Part shown: positions 27,795 through 35,007 of the stretch, piece after piece | Position numbering within the stretch: the first letter of the stretch is position 1 | Layout: every line of letters starts with the position of its first letter | Assembly (NCBI GenBank): GCA_050181465.1 | Contig: JBFXDD010000007.1 | Location: 62,001 to 126,000, forward strand | Source: JACRLW01 sp050181465 | GTDB taxonomy: Bacteria; Planctomycetota; UBA1135; UBA2386 | Direction: 5' to 3' | Length of the DNA: 64,000 nt | Notes under the pieces: model-generated | The model's input: the letters and a program-made list of their open reading frames with translations, nothing else | What the model was told of the DNA's origin: nothing | Databases searched by the model: none | Program-made: the position numbers and the translations under genes

Positions 27795-28044
27795 ATGGAA
27801 ATCGCAACGCGCCCATCCATGACAGATAACTCAACCTGACGCGACTTGTCATCGTGCGAGTGAATCCCACCCGCCCCACGCGACCTCGGAGGCCGCGTGA
27901 ACTGCCCCGCGGCAACTACCGTGACACTTGCCGCCATGGTCGAGCACGCCCTGGCTAGGAGTCTTGCCCACAGCACCGAGGAGCAGAATCGTCGAATTTC
28001 TCAAGCACCCAGTGTCACGCGTGTCCCCAAAAAGCCGGTATCTT

Positions 28045-28728
28045 ATGCGCATTCGCCTTGACCAACTCGTTCCGTTCGTCGCACGGTACCTTACCGCCTT
28101 AGGTTACACTGTCGAGTACTCGTGCCAACCGGGTGCTAGCCGTGACGCCCTTGCGTCGGCACCCTGGCACGGACACGCGGCCGATGCGCTGCTATCGAGC
28201 CTCTACCGCACAGCAAACGGCTGGAGCTTCGTGGCGCAATCCGATCGATCTCACCCGGAGCACCCGGACGCGTGGTGGGAAGCCGAAATGGCACCACTCG
28301 AGGATGTTATCGAACTCCACAGGAGCCGCATTCAGTTGCTTGACAGATCAGCAACACGTATCCGCACGGTACGACAAGACTTCCCCGAACTTGGAGAGAA
28401 GATCGACCAAATGCCTTACCTGGTTCGAATGGAGGACACATCAGGCAGAAGCTCGTGGGGCGTCGACATTCGCGATCCACGAGCGTCTGTCTGGACGTGC
28501 TATGAACAATGGTGGACATCTGTTGGTTGTTTCGATTCGCATGGCAGATTTCTTTCCGGCGGCATTGCGTCCTTCTTGGAGAATTGGGCGTCCATGTGCT
28601 TTCGGGAACCCAAGCCTTCGATCCGAGGCGCCTGGGTTGATGCAAATGGCATCGATTGGTCGAGCGAGTCTTGCGATTGGTCTCACCCGATCCCACTCGA
28701 CCAAGTACGCGAACAATTGAGAGACTGA
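28045..28728 (+). CDS. Putative SUKH (SMI1/KNR4)-type immunity protein
   Basis: A 227-residue protein with no signal peptide, lower in GC than the housekeeping genes around it. LLSSLYRTANGWSF is the hallmark of the SUKH fold (hydrophobic helix then NGW), and the later MPYLVRMEDTSGRSSWGVDI and SGGIASFLENWASMCF fit the strand and final helix of the family. SUKH proteins are the commonest immunity proteins of polymorphic toxin systems and bind the toxin tip in the producing cell. Its position downstream of the Rhs gene supports this, although a 1.4-kb IS remnant now separates them. The start is the ATG at 28045; the longer frame from 27928 has no support. Whether it protects against the present Rhs tip is unknown. 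The 250 bp before it (27795-28044) show nothing recognisable. Confidence 0.55.
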   Translation: MRIRLDQLVPFVARYLTALGYTVEYSCQPGASRDALASAPWHGHAADALLSSLYRTANGWSFVAQSDRSHPEHPDAWWEAEMAPLEDVIELHRSRIQLLDRSATRIRTVRQDFPELGEKIDQMPYLVRMEDTSGRSSWGVDIRDPRASVWTCYEQWWTSVGCFDSHGRFLSGGIASFLENWASMCFREPKPSIRGAWVDANGIDWSSESCDWSHPIPLDQVREQLRD

Positions 28729-28736
28729 ACAGCGCC

Positions 28737-28907
28737 ATGCGTCATACTCGTTCGGTCGGGTCCCGCTCCACCCAGGCGCTCGAGAAGGACATCCGTGGTT
28801 TTCTCGACAGCCACAATGATGACCCCAGACCCTACGTCTGGACCAAGAACGCTGACCAGATCCTGCGCTCCCTGCAGCGCTACTGCAACGACATCGCCGG
28901 TGAATAG
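28737..28907 (+). pseudogene. IS630-family transposase, C-terminal remnant
   Basis: A 56-codon frame reading GSRSTQALEKDIRGFLDSHN, then DPRPYVWTKNADQILRSLQR. This matches the extreme C-terminus of IS630-type transposases (DIxxW/FIxxxNxxPxPFxWTKxADxIL). Everything upstream is missing. It sits 9 bp after the SUKH-like gene, so it is a scar of an insertion or recombination event. Confidence 0.75.
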
Positions 28908-28944
28908 AGAGAACTATTGCTGCGCACTTCTGTGCACACCCCAC

Positions 28945-30637
28945 TAGCCCGGATTATTCGTGAACGCGCGTGCAAGGGCCCCAGAGTCGCGATCAGCACC
29001 GACGTCTCGGCCTTCGCATGACATGAATCGGATCCGTCGCGGTCGGTTTTGCGGGCGCGGCAGGCTTTTGTGCGCGCATGAGTTCCGACAGCCGCGGATT
29101 TTGCGCGCTGACGGCCCATTCGGTACAGACCGTCAGCGCTTCTGATCTTGCGCAGCGAACGTGGACGAGCGGTCTTGTGGGCTACGACACCAGACAGAAC
29201 CGGGCGGCGCGCTCCCAGAGTTGTCGCCACGCGTAGCCGACCGGCAGATGGATCACGATGCGCCGGACCGACGACTTGATCCGTGCCGCAACCTTGAGCA
29301 GCACGAGCCGGAGCCGACCAACTTGGGCCGCTCGAAGCTCAGTGTCGCGGAGGCCACGACGCAACTCCTGCAGGAGAGCGTAGGCCATCGCCGTCATGGT
29401 CACGCGGAGTTGGTTGGCGACGAAGCGCGTGCAACTCGTGCGATCCATTTGGAGCTCAAGCTTGATCTCCCTGATCCGATTCTCGGTGTTCGCCCGCTGA
29501 CAGTACCACGCGTAGACACGCGCCGGCCCCGCTCTGAAGTTGGTCACTACGTATCGCGTGTTGTCCTTCAGCTGCCGACCGTCGTGCTCCAGTGTCTCGG
29601 CTTTGTAGACGACGCGTCGTTCGACTCGCCAGCTTCGTGCCCGGTAACGCAACTCGTCGAAGAACTGTCGCTCGGGGTGGTTGACCTCCGCAGCGCGACG
29701 AGCGACTGCCTGCCAAAGCGCCGAGCCGCGCTCCAGAACGGCATTCTTGGCCAATCCCACCGCGTACCGCACCCCCAGCTCCTCGAGCACTTCGAGCAAG
29801 CGAGGATTCGAGAAACCGCCGTCGAGCCGGACGCAGATCTGGGTCTTTGGCAACTTCTGGCGAAGGATTCGCACAGCCCGTCGGATCGCGGGGATCACGG
29901 CGTGTGTGCCGCGTGTACGGCCTGGTCGGAGCCGGGCGAAGAACAGGTACTGATCGCGTTCGTCGTCGACGGAGACGAACCCGATCAGAGTCTGAAAGCA
30001 GTGCGAGTCGTAGAACGCGTTGAAGCCGCTGAAGAACTGCTGACCGTGGGTCTTGTCCTCGGTGCCGTCGAAGTCCAGCACGACCCGACGTGCGTGCCGA
30101 TGGTTGTGCGCGAAGCGATCCAGGACGTTCTCCTCTTGGCGCCGCATCGCGCGCACCAGATCTCGACCTCGCACCGTGTTCTCGAAGCGACTAAGGACCG
30201 GCTGGGAGGCGAGCTCTCGGCCGTTCACCGGATCTCGATCCAGCCCGAGCTTGAACATCCCGTCGTGTCGGAGGCGAGTCCCATCGTTGCAGTCGGCGTA
30301 ACCAAGTGCGATGCCGAACACGCGTTGTCGTACCAGATCGAGCATCGAGTGCTGGATCTTCCCCTCCTGCCGCGACTCGCCGAGTTCGCCGGCGAGCGAA
30401 GCACTCAGGCCAAGGCGGTCATCGAGTTGACGCAACAGAACCAGCCCGCTGTCCGAGCTGGTTGCTTCAGAGTCGAACTCCACGACGGTTGGTTTCGCCA
30501 GGTCTGGGAAGAGAACGGAGTGTCGAGTACTGTTGGACATTCGAGAGCGTGCTGGATCTTTGCCGGACGGCCTAAACCACCCGCTGGTACGATCTGGCCG
30601 CTCTCGAATTCCCATCCCTCACGAGTAATCCGGGCTA
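28945..30637 (-). mobile_element. Complete IS1380-family insertion sequence
   Basis: The 1.69-kb element is bounded by imperfect 19-bp inverted repeats: TAGCCCGGATTATTCGTGA at 28945-28963 and TCACGAGTAATCCGGGCTA at 30619-30637 (18 of 19 match when inverted). With one more base on each side, both ends read CTAG. It contains one full transposase gene. The same terminal repeat bounds the seven short MITE copies in this window. The right end abuts the sequence GLQG of an orphan Rhs tip. Confidence 0.88.
29182..30540 (-). CDS. IS1380-family DDE transposase
   Basis: A 452-residue transposase of normal family length. It starts at the ATG at 30538-30540 (MSNSTRHSVLFPDLAKPTVV). Family landmarks are LASQPVLSRFENTV, VVLDFDGTEDKTHGQQFF (first catalytic Asp), ICVRLDGGFSNPRLLEVLEE (second Asp), YCQRANTENRIREIKLELQM (catalytic Glu region) and FVANQLRVTMTAMAYALLQE. 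No frameshift or stop is present, so it may be active. It is the likely trans-acting enzyme for the MITEs sharing its ends. Confidence 0.93.
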   Translation of the reverse strand: MSNSTRHSVLFPDLAKPTVVEFDSEATSSDSGLVLLRQLDDRLGLSASLAGELGESRQEGKIQHSMLDLVRQRVFGIALGYADCNDGTRLRHDGMFKLGLDRDPVNGRELASQPVLSRFENTVRGRDLVRAMRRQEENVLDRFAHNHRHARRVVLDFDGTEDKTHGQQFFSGFNAFYDSHCFQTLIGFVSVDDERDQYLFFARLRPGRTRGTHAVIPAIRRAVRILRQKLPKTQICVRLDGGFSNPRLLEVLEELGVRYAVGLAKNAVLERGSALWQAVARRAAEVNHPERQFFDELRYRARSWRVERRVVYKAETLEHDGRQLKDNTRYVVTNFRAGPARVYAWYCQRANTENRIREIKLELQMDRTSCTRFVANQLRVTMTAMAYALLQELRRGLRDTELRAAQVGRLRLVLLKVAARIKSSVRRIVIHLPVGYAWRQLWERAARFCLVS

Positions 30638-31414
30638 GGCCTCCAGGGTGCCCAGTCGACTGGACCCGGAACACCCGGTAGAGCGGTCGTGTATCCCGAC
30701 ATGAAGGTACTGCTGCAGAACAGCGAAGGAGCTTTCGGAGAAGTGCCGGTACAGGGCGAAGGGCTCCAAGCAGGCGACGAACTGGATCTAGGAGCTCTGG
30801 GCCTGAAGTCTCCGGAGGATGTCGACAAGCTCCTCAACAGCAAGGAGACGTTGCAGGTTCCAGCCGGCGCGCGGAAGTCTCAGAAGAAGGGGTTGTGGCC
30901 AAAATTCCTTCGAGCCTCGAAGGAGCTCAAGGAATGGGCGCTTCATGTAGCAGCGAACAACGAGTGACTCGGTGCCCTGGCTGCACATTGCTATGGGCAT
31001 AATGACATCCGCGATGAGCAGCTCGGAAATGGGATCAAAGGCATATTCGTGGGCTTTGCCGTCGGCGGCATTGTTCACATCCTCGGCGGTGGGCTACGCA
31101 TGTTCCCAGGAGGAGCCGCAAGGGGGGCAAGCCATGCGATCCCTGAAGGGCGAGTCGGTCCTATCTTCAGGGATGCACCAGGACATCTTCCCGACACACC
31201 GGCCAACCGAAGTCTGCTCCAAGGAGTAGCCGACGATGCCAGTACGACGCTGGGAGTGGACAAGTGGGGCAACACGTGGTCTGCGCGTGCCCTTGACGAT
31301 GGCACTCAGGCATGGGTCCAGACCAGAGGGGGTGAGATCGTCGACGGCGGTCTCAACCAGGTGCCACGCACCTTCCACCCGGAGACAGGGCTCTCCGCGC
31401 CGGGAGGCAAGTGA
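30638..31414 (+). pseudogene. Orphan Rhs/CDI toxin C-terminal module with an in-frame stop
   Basis: The frame begins at the IS1380 end with GLQGAQS, the same GLQG that follows DPM at the tip boundary of the full Rhs gene. It continues (GEVPVQGEGLQAGDELDLGA) to a TGA at 30965-30967, then stays open in the same frame to 31414. The second part contains IFRDAPGHLPDTPANRSLL, DKWGNTWSARALDDGTQAWV and NQVPRTFHPETGLSAP. From memory this is a recurrent toxin tip of Rhs and contact-dependent-inhibition proteins. The stop, and the lack of an Rhs core or start, suggest a displaced and decayed tip. Its immunity gene overlaps the end by one base. Confidence 0.6.
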
Positions 31415-31638
31415 TGGACGAGCGAGAATGGCTCAGCGTCAGCGACGCGTACCGAGCGATGTTCCGATTCCTTGAGGCCTGCTTCGAGCGGACAAAGGCT
31501 GGTGAAGTCGCAGTCCTGTTCGGAAGCATGAACTTGGCTGACGACGGCAGGCCGATGGACCCCGCCATGTGGCAGGATTGGCTGATGGCGGTGCAGGAAG
31601 CGATCTCGGGCGACCCGGACATCGGGGCTAGCACCTGA
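31414..31638 (+). CDS. Small immunity protein for the orphan toxin module
   Basis: A 74-residue acidic protein with no signal peptide. Its ATG overlaps the TGA of the toxin module (TGATG), the usual arrangement of toxin-immunity pairs. The sequence pattern is AYRAMFRFLEACFERTKAGE, VLFGSMNLADDGRPMDPAMW, then DWLMAVQEA. It resembles the small helical CdiI-like proteins I recall paired with toxins carrying the GHxxDTPxNR motif. It remains intact although the toxin frame is broken, as expected for an immunity gene kept for protection. Confidence 0.6.
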   Translation: MDEREWLSVSDAYRAMFRFLEACFERTKAGEVAVLFGSMNLADDGRPMDPAMWQDWLMAVQEAISGDPDIGAST

Positions 31639-31929
31639 TGAACCGGGCGCTCCGTAGGCTGTTCACGATAGTCGGCTTGGTCGCGAGCCTCGTCGTCCCA
31701 GGGATCGCGTCGCCACACGCGACCATCGATGTCAAGAATCGCGTCTGGGCTTTCGGCTTCGCTGAGCAGTTCCGCGTCGGGGTCGAGCGCTCGCTAAGTC
31801 TCGATCTGCACCCGGGATGTGCGCCGACGTACGACGAGCTCGCGTCCGATTCCGTCCTGTCCGAGAACTCGAACGCGGTCAGCCCCAACGACTTATGGCG
31901 ATGCAGCGCGCCCATACAATCGCGCTCCC
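31638..31929 (+). pseudogene. Truncated secreted protein, cut by an IS element
   Basis: An ATG overlaps the stop of the immunity gene (TGATG). About 90 residues look coding: a signal peptide (LFTIVGLVASLVVPGIASPH) then TIDVKNRVWAFGFAEQFRVG and GCAPTYDELASDSVLSENSN. Beyond about 31905 the frame enters the IS3-like element and loses protein character. It may be the start of another secreted component of the toxin locus. The family is not recognised. Confidence 0.45.
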
Positions 31930-32991
31930 GTGCCACGCATCCAGCCCATCCGCCTCCTCCTCACCGCCATCGCCGGCTGGGTCCATCGCGAGCAAGCCGC
32001 CACCATCGACCACCTTCTCGAGGAGAATCGCGTCCTCCGGGAGCAACTCGTCAAGCGTCGCCTACGTCTCACCGATGATCAGCGCCGACGGCTTGCTGCG
32101 AAGGGTGTCGCACTCGGACGCCGCATCCTCGACCGGATCGCAACTATCGTCACGCCCGACACCATCCTCCGCTGGCACGGACGACTGATCGCGACGAGGT
32201 GGACATGCCCGGCCAAGCGACGCGTCGGACGTCCCACGATCCTGAAGGAGATCCGAACCCTGATCGTCACGATGGCGAAAGACAACCCCACCTGGGGCTA
32301 TTGCAGAATCCAGGGTGAACTCCGCAAGCTCAACCATTGCGTCGCCCGCCCGACGATCGCGATGACCCTGAAGGACAACGGCATCCAGCCGAGTCCGGAT
32401 CGTCCCACGAGCTGGCGCACCTTCGTGCGCGCACACCATCCGGCGATCGCGGCCTCGGACTTCTTCACTGCTGAAGTATGGGCCGCCCGCGGTCTCGTCA
32501 CCCACTACGTACTCTTCGTGATCGACCACGCCACCCGAGCGGTCGAGATCGCGGGGATCACGACCAACCCCGATGCTGAGTTCATGGCTCAGGTTGCGTG
32601 CAACCTGACCGATGCGATGGACGGGTTCCTCCGCACCAAGCGGTTCCTGATCCTCGACCGCGACACCAAGTTCACTGAGCAATTCCGGCACATCCTCCGA
32701 GAGGCCGGCGTGACTCCGGTGTCGACGGCCGTCCGGGCGCCCGACATGAACGCCGTCGCCGAACGCGTCGTGCTCTCGATCACGCGCGAGTGCCTCGACC
32801 GCCTGATCCTGCTCGGGACAGGCCATCTCGTTCGAGCTGTCGACGAGTTCGTTGCGCACTACAACCTCGAGCGCCCCCATCAAGGCCTCGAGAACGAACT
32901 GATCACCAAACCGAGGCCGATCGGCGTTGGTGAAGTTGTGGTCAGCGAGCGGCTTGGCGGGTTGCTCAAGCACTACCGCCGATCCGCGTAG
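31930..32991 (+). CDS. Integrase-core (rve) transposase, IS3-like
   Basis: A 353-residue single-ORF transposase starting at the GTG at 31930 (VPRIQPIRLLLTAIAGWVHR). An N-terminal coiled coil and helix-turn-helix (HLLEENRVLREQLVKRRLRL, RRLAAKGVALGRRIL, TIVTPDTILRWHGRLIATRW) precede the rve domain: ASDFFTAEVW (first D), FLILDRDTKFTEQFRHIL (second D), PDMNAVAERVVLSITRECLD (E) and EFVAHYNLERPHQGLENELI. All three catalytic residues are present. Element ends could not be defined by eye. Confidence 0.88.
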   Translation: MPRIQPIRLLLTAIAGWVHREQAATIDHLLEENRVLREQLVKRRLRLTDDQRRRLAAKGVALGRRILDRIATIVTPDTILRWHGRLIATRWTCPAKRRVGRPTILKEIRTLIVTMAKDNPTWGYCRIQGELRKLNHCVARPTIAMTLKDNGIQPSPDRPTSWRTFVRAHHPAIAASDFFTAEVWAARGLVTHYVLFVIDHATRAVEIAGITTNPDAEFMAQVACNLTDAMDGFLRTKRFLILDRDTKFTEQFRHILREAGVTPVSTAVRAPDMNAVAERVVLSITRECLDRLILLGTGHLVRAVDEFVAHYNLERPHQGLENELITKPRPIGVGEVVVSERLGGLLKHYRRSA

Positions 32992-33374
32992 CGGCGATCG
33001 GGGAAGGGCATCGAGATGGATCGAGACCGCCACAACTTGCCGGCCGTGCGTACATCGCGGTATCCCTCGGCCAAGATGGCCACGAGCAAGATGCCCAGAA
33101 TCTCCGGTTCCGCGCAGGTTCGCGAGATCCGTGGCTCGGATGAGCTTTCGGACAGCACGAGCAACCACCTTGACACTCACCGCCCTCGGCAGGTTGCACT
33201 TCTGCAGAGCCCGCTTCTGTTTCGCCTGGCAGGGGAATCGAAGGCCGCGCATCGGCACTTGACCACCATGAAGTTCAACGGCACCCTCGGCCTCTCCTGA
33301 CCCCGTGTCCACCGACCTGGGGCAACGTCACTCGCCACGACGGTCATGAGTGCTCCGAGCTAGCATCCCCGCCG
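32992..33374. other. Intergenic region without a supportable gene
   Basis: This 383-bp stretch follows the transposase and should contain the right end of its element. Short frames exist on both strands, but none has a signal, family motif or consistent composition. I see no hairpin or repeat that I can support. Confidence 0.5.
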
Positions 33375-33788
33375 ATGCAGTCCCTCTTCCATCTCGCCTA
33401 TCACGTCACCGACCTCGATGCCGCGCGCGGCTTCTACGGCGGCGTACTCGGATGCCGAGAGGGTCGCAGTGCCCCGACCTGGGTCGACTTCGACTTCTTC
33501 GGGCATCAGCTCTCGTTGCACCTGGGTGAGCCGTTTCGGACGACGAACACCGGTCGAGTGGGGGACCACCTGGTGCCCATGCCGCATCTCGGGCTCGTGT
33601 TGCTTCGTCCCGACTGGGAGGCCCTGGCCGAGCGGCTCCGCACGGCCGAGGTCGAGTTCGTGATCGAGCCGCAAGTGCGCTTCGCGGGTCAACTCGGGGA
33701 GCAGTGGACGATGTTCTTCTGTGATCCGTTCGGCAATCCGATCGAGGTGAAGGGCTTCGATGCTCTCGATCGAGCCTTCGCGACTTGA
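33375..33788 (+). CDS. VOC-family (glyoxalase/dioxygenase-fold) protein
   Basis: A 137-residue single-module vicinal-oxygen-chelate protein. It starts LFHLAYHVTDLDAARGFYGG (metal-ligand His8 in the first beta-strand) and ends with FFCDPFGNPIEVKGF, where the glutamate is the usual C-terminal metal ligand. The middle (DFFGHQLSLHLGEP, HLGLVLLRPDWEALAERL) follows the double beta-alpha-beta pattern. Members include glyoxalases, extradiol dioxygenases and resistance proteins. Nothing nearby fixes the substrate. Confidence 0.9.
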   Translation: MQSLFHLAYHVTDLDAARGFYGGVLGCREGRSAPTWVDFDFFGHQLSLHLGEPFRTTNTGRVGDHLVPMPHLGLVLLRPDWEALAERLRTAEVEFVIEPQVRFAGQLGEQWTMFFCDPFGNPIEVKGFDALDRAFAT

Positions 33789-33893
33789 TGCCGACTCTCG
33801 CCGTGCGTGCGAAACGTGCCGCTGCGATTCTCGGCTAACGATTCGTCGGCGAGAGCGTCTGGATCGGCAATCCCGCTTCCCCGCGAACTTGCC

Positions 33894-34943
33894 ATGAGAT
33901 CCCTTGTCGTCGACCCGAGCCGAGCACGCATCGCGTGCGTGGTTCTTGCCATGCTTCTCGCAGTCACCTTGCGCGGTCAAGCACTGGTCGGGCTTCGACC
34001 AGGCGACTCGATGCCGTCGTTCGTGCCGTGGCACCTGACCGGTCCGCACGCAGGCAAGGAGGCGTGTCCGGTCTGCATCTACGGTCAACGTCCGACGCTG
34101 GCACTGTTCCTGCACGGTCGAGATCTGCTTGCGATGCGTGACGTCGTGCGCCGACTGGAGCGAGTGCTCCGGGAGGTGCCGCCGCGATCCGTGATCGGCT
34201 ACCTCGTGCTCGTCATCGATCGCGAGACTCCGGTCGACGTTGCATCTGGTCTTCTCCAGGAGGCGTTCGGCTCTCTCGATCTCGAGCAGGTCATGCTCAT
34301 GGTCGCGCGACACCATACCGAGGGCGACCTGCCCGCCACCATGCGGCTCTCGGTCGACGGCTCGCCGACTCTGATCGGCTACGTGAATCGCACGGTGGCG
34401 TTCGCTCTGCCGGCGCCGTCGGTCGGACAGATGGACGGTCTCTCAGCGGAGTTGCGTCGACTCGAGGATCTGCACGAGTCGTATCCCGAGAGTGCGGTGC
34501 GCATGTGTTCGCCGACGGAGCCCGGGGAGCCGTTTGAGATCCATGGTCGCGTGCGCGACGAGAACGGCCGGCCGCTACGGCTCGCCAGCGTGATCGCCTA
34601 TGCGACCGATGCAGCGGGACGCTACGCGCTTCCCACCTCGGAGCCGGCCGATCGCATGCCGCGCCTCCGTGCGGTGGCAATCACGGACGAGGATGGCTTC
34701 TACCGCTTCGCCGGCGTGCGACCCGGACCCTACGCGAACGGGGCCGAGCCGGCCCATGTGCACCTGCACTTCGATGCCCCGGTCCATCGCCATCGTTATC
34801 GGACGGTGTGGTTCGACGGCGATCCGAAGATCACCCCGGCGAGGCGCGCGACAGTGGATGAGGAGACGGTGGTCGTGCCGCTGCGCCGACGAGCCGACGG
34901 CACCTGGGAGTGCCGGCTCGATGTCCGACTCGAAGGTGCATGA
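33894..34943 (+). CDS. Secreted intradiol ring-cleavage dioxygenase-like protein
   Basis: A 349-residue protein with a signal peptide (IACVVLAMLLAVTLRGQ). An N-terminal thioredoxin-like region contains HAGKEACPVCIYGQRPTLAL. From residue ~220 the intradiol fold begins (FEIHGRVRDENGRPLRLASV), with ITDEDGFYRFAGVRPGPYAN and AEPAHVHLHFDAPVHRHRYR. The Tyr and the HxH pair match the Fe(III) ligand pattern of catechol/protocatechuate 3,4-dioxygenases (PAHIHF). Secreted versions fused to a redox-like domain are unusual and might act on plant or lignin-derived phenols or in protein oxidation; this is inference. Confidence 0.72.
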   Translation: MRSLVVDPSRARIACVVLAMLLAVTLRGQALVGLRPGDSMPSFVPWHLTGPHAGKEACPVCIYGQRPTLALFLHGRDLLAMRDVVRRLERVLREVPPRSVIGYLVLVIDRETPVDVASGLLQEAFGSLDLEQVMLMVARHHTEGDLPATMRLSVDGSPTLIGYVNRTVAFALPAPSVGQMDGLSAELRRLEDLHESYPESAVRMCSPTEPGEPFEIHGRVRDENGRPLRLASVIAYATDAAGRYALPTSEPADRMPRLRAVAITDEDGFYRFAGVRPGPYANGAEPAHVHLHFDAPVHRHRYRTVWFDGDPKITPARRATVDEETVVVPLRRRADGTWECRLDVRLEGA

Positions 34944-35007
34944 ATCGTCGCTCACTCGAAGCGATCGGACTTCGCGCGACCGCGATCAGTCTCTAACCTT
35001 CCGCACC

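Noticed and set aside
27795..28044. Minus-strand frame of ~60 codons between the IS remnant and the SUKH-like gene
   Set aside because: No start-site support, no family motif and no conserved neighbour; could be a decayed fragment but cannot be supported.
30965..30967. TGA as a selenocysteine codon
   Set aside because: No SECIS-like hairpin evident downstream, no conserved Cys/Sec context, and toxin tips are not selenoproteins; a nonsense mutation is simpler.
31049..31414. Independent toxin gene starting at the GTG at 31049
   Set aside because: It is the same frame as the upstream segment beyond the TGA and lacks a ribosome site; more likely the distal part of one broken module. Internal initiation is not excluded.
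26354..32991. Prophage or integrative element
   Set aside because: No integrase of tyrosine or serine type, phage structural genes or tRNA attachment site; only transposases and toxin/immunity pieces are present.
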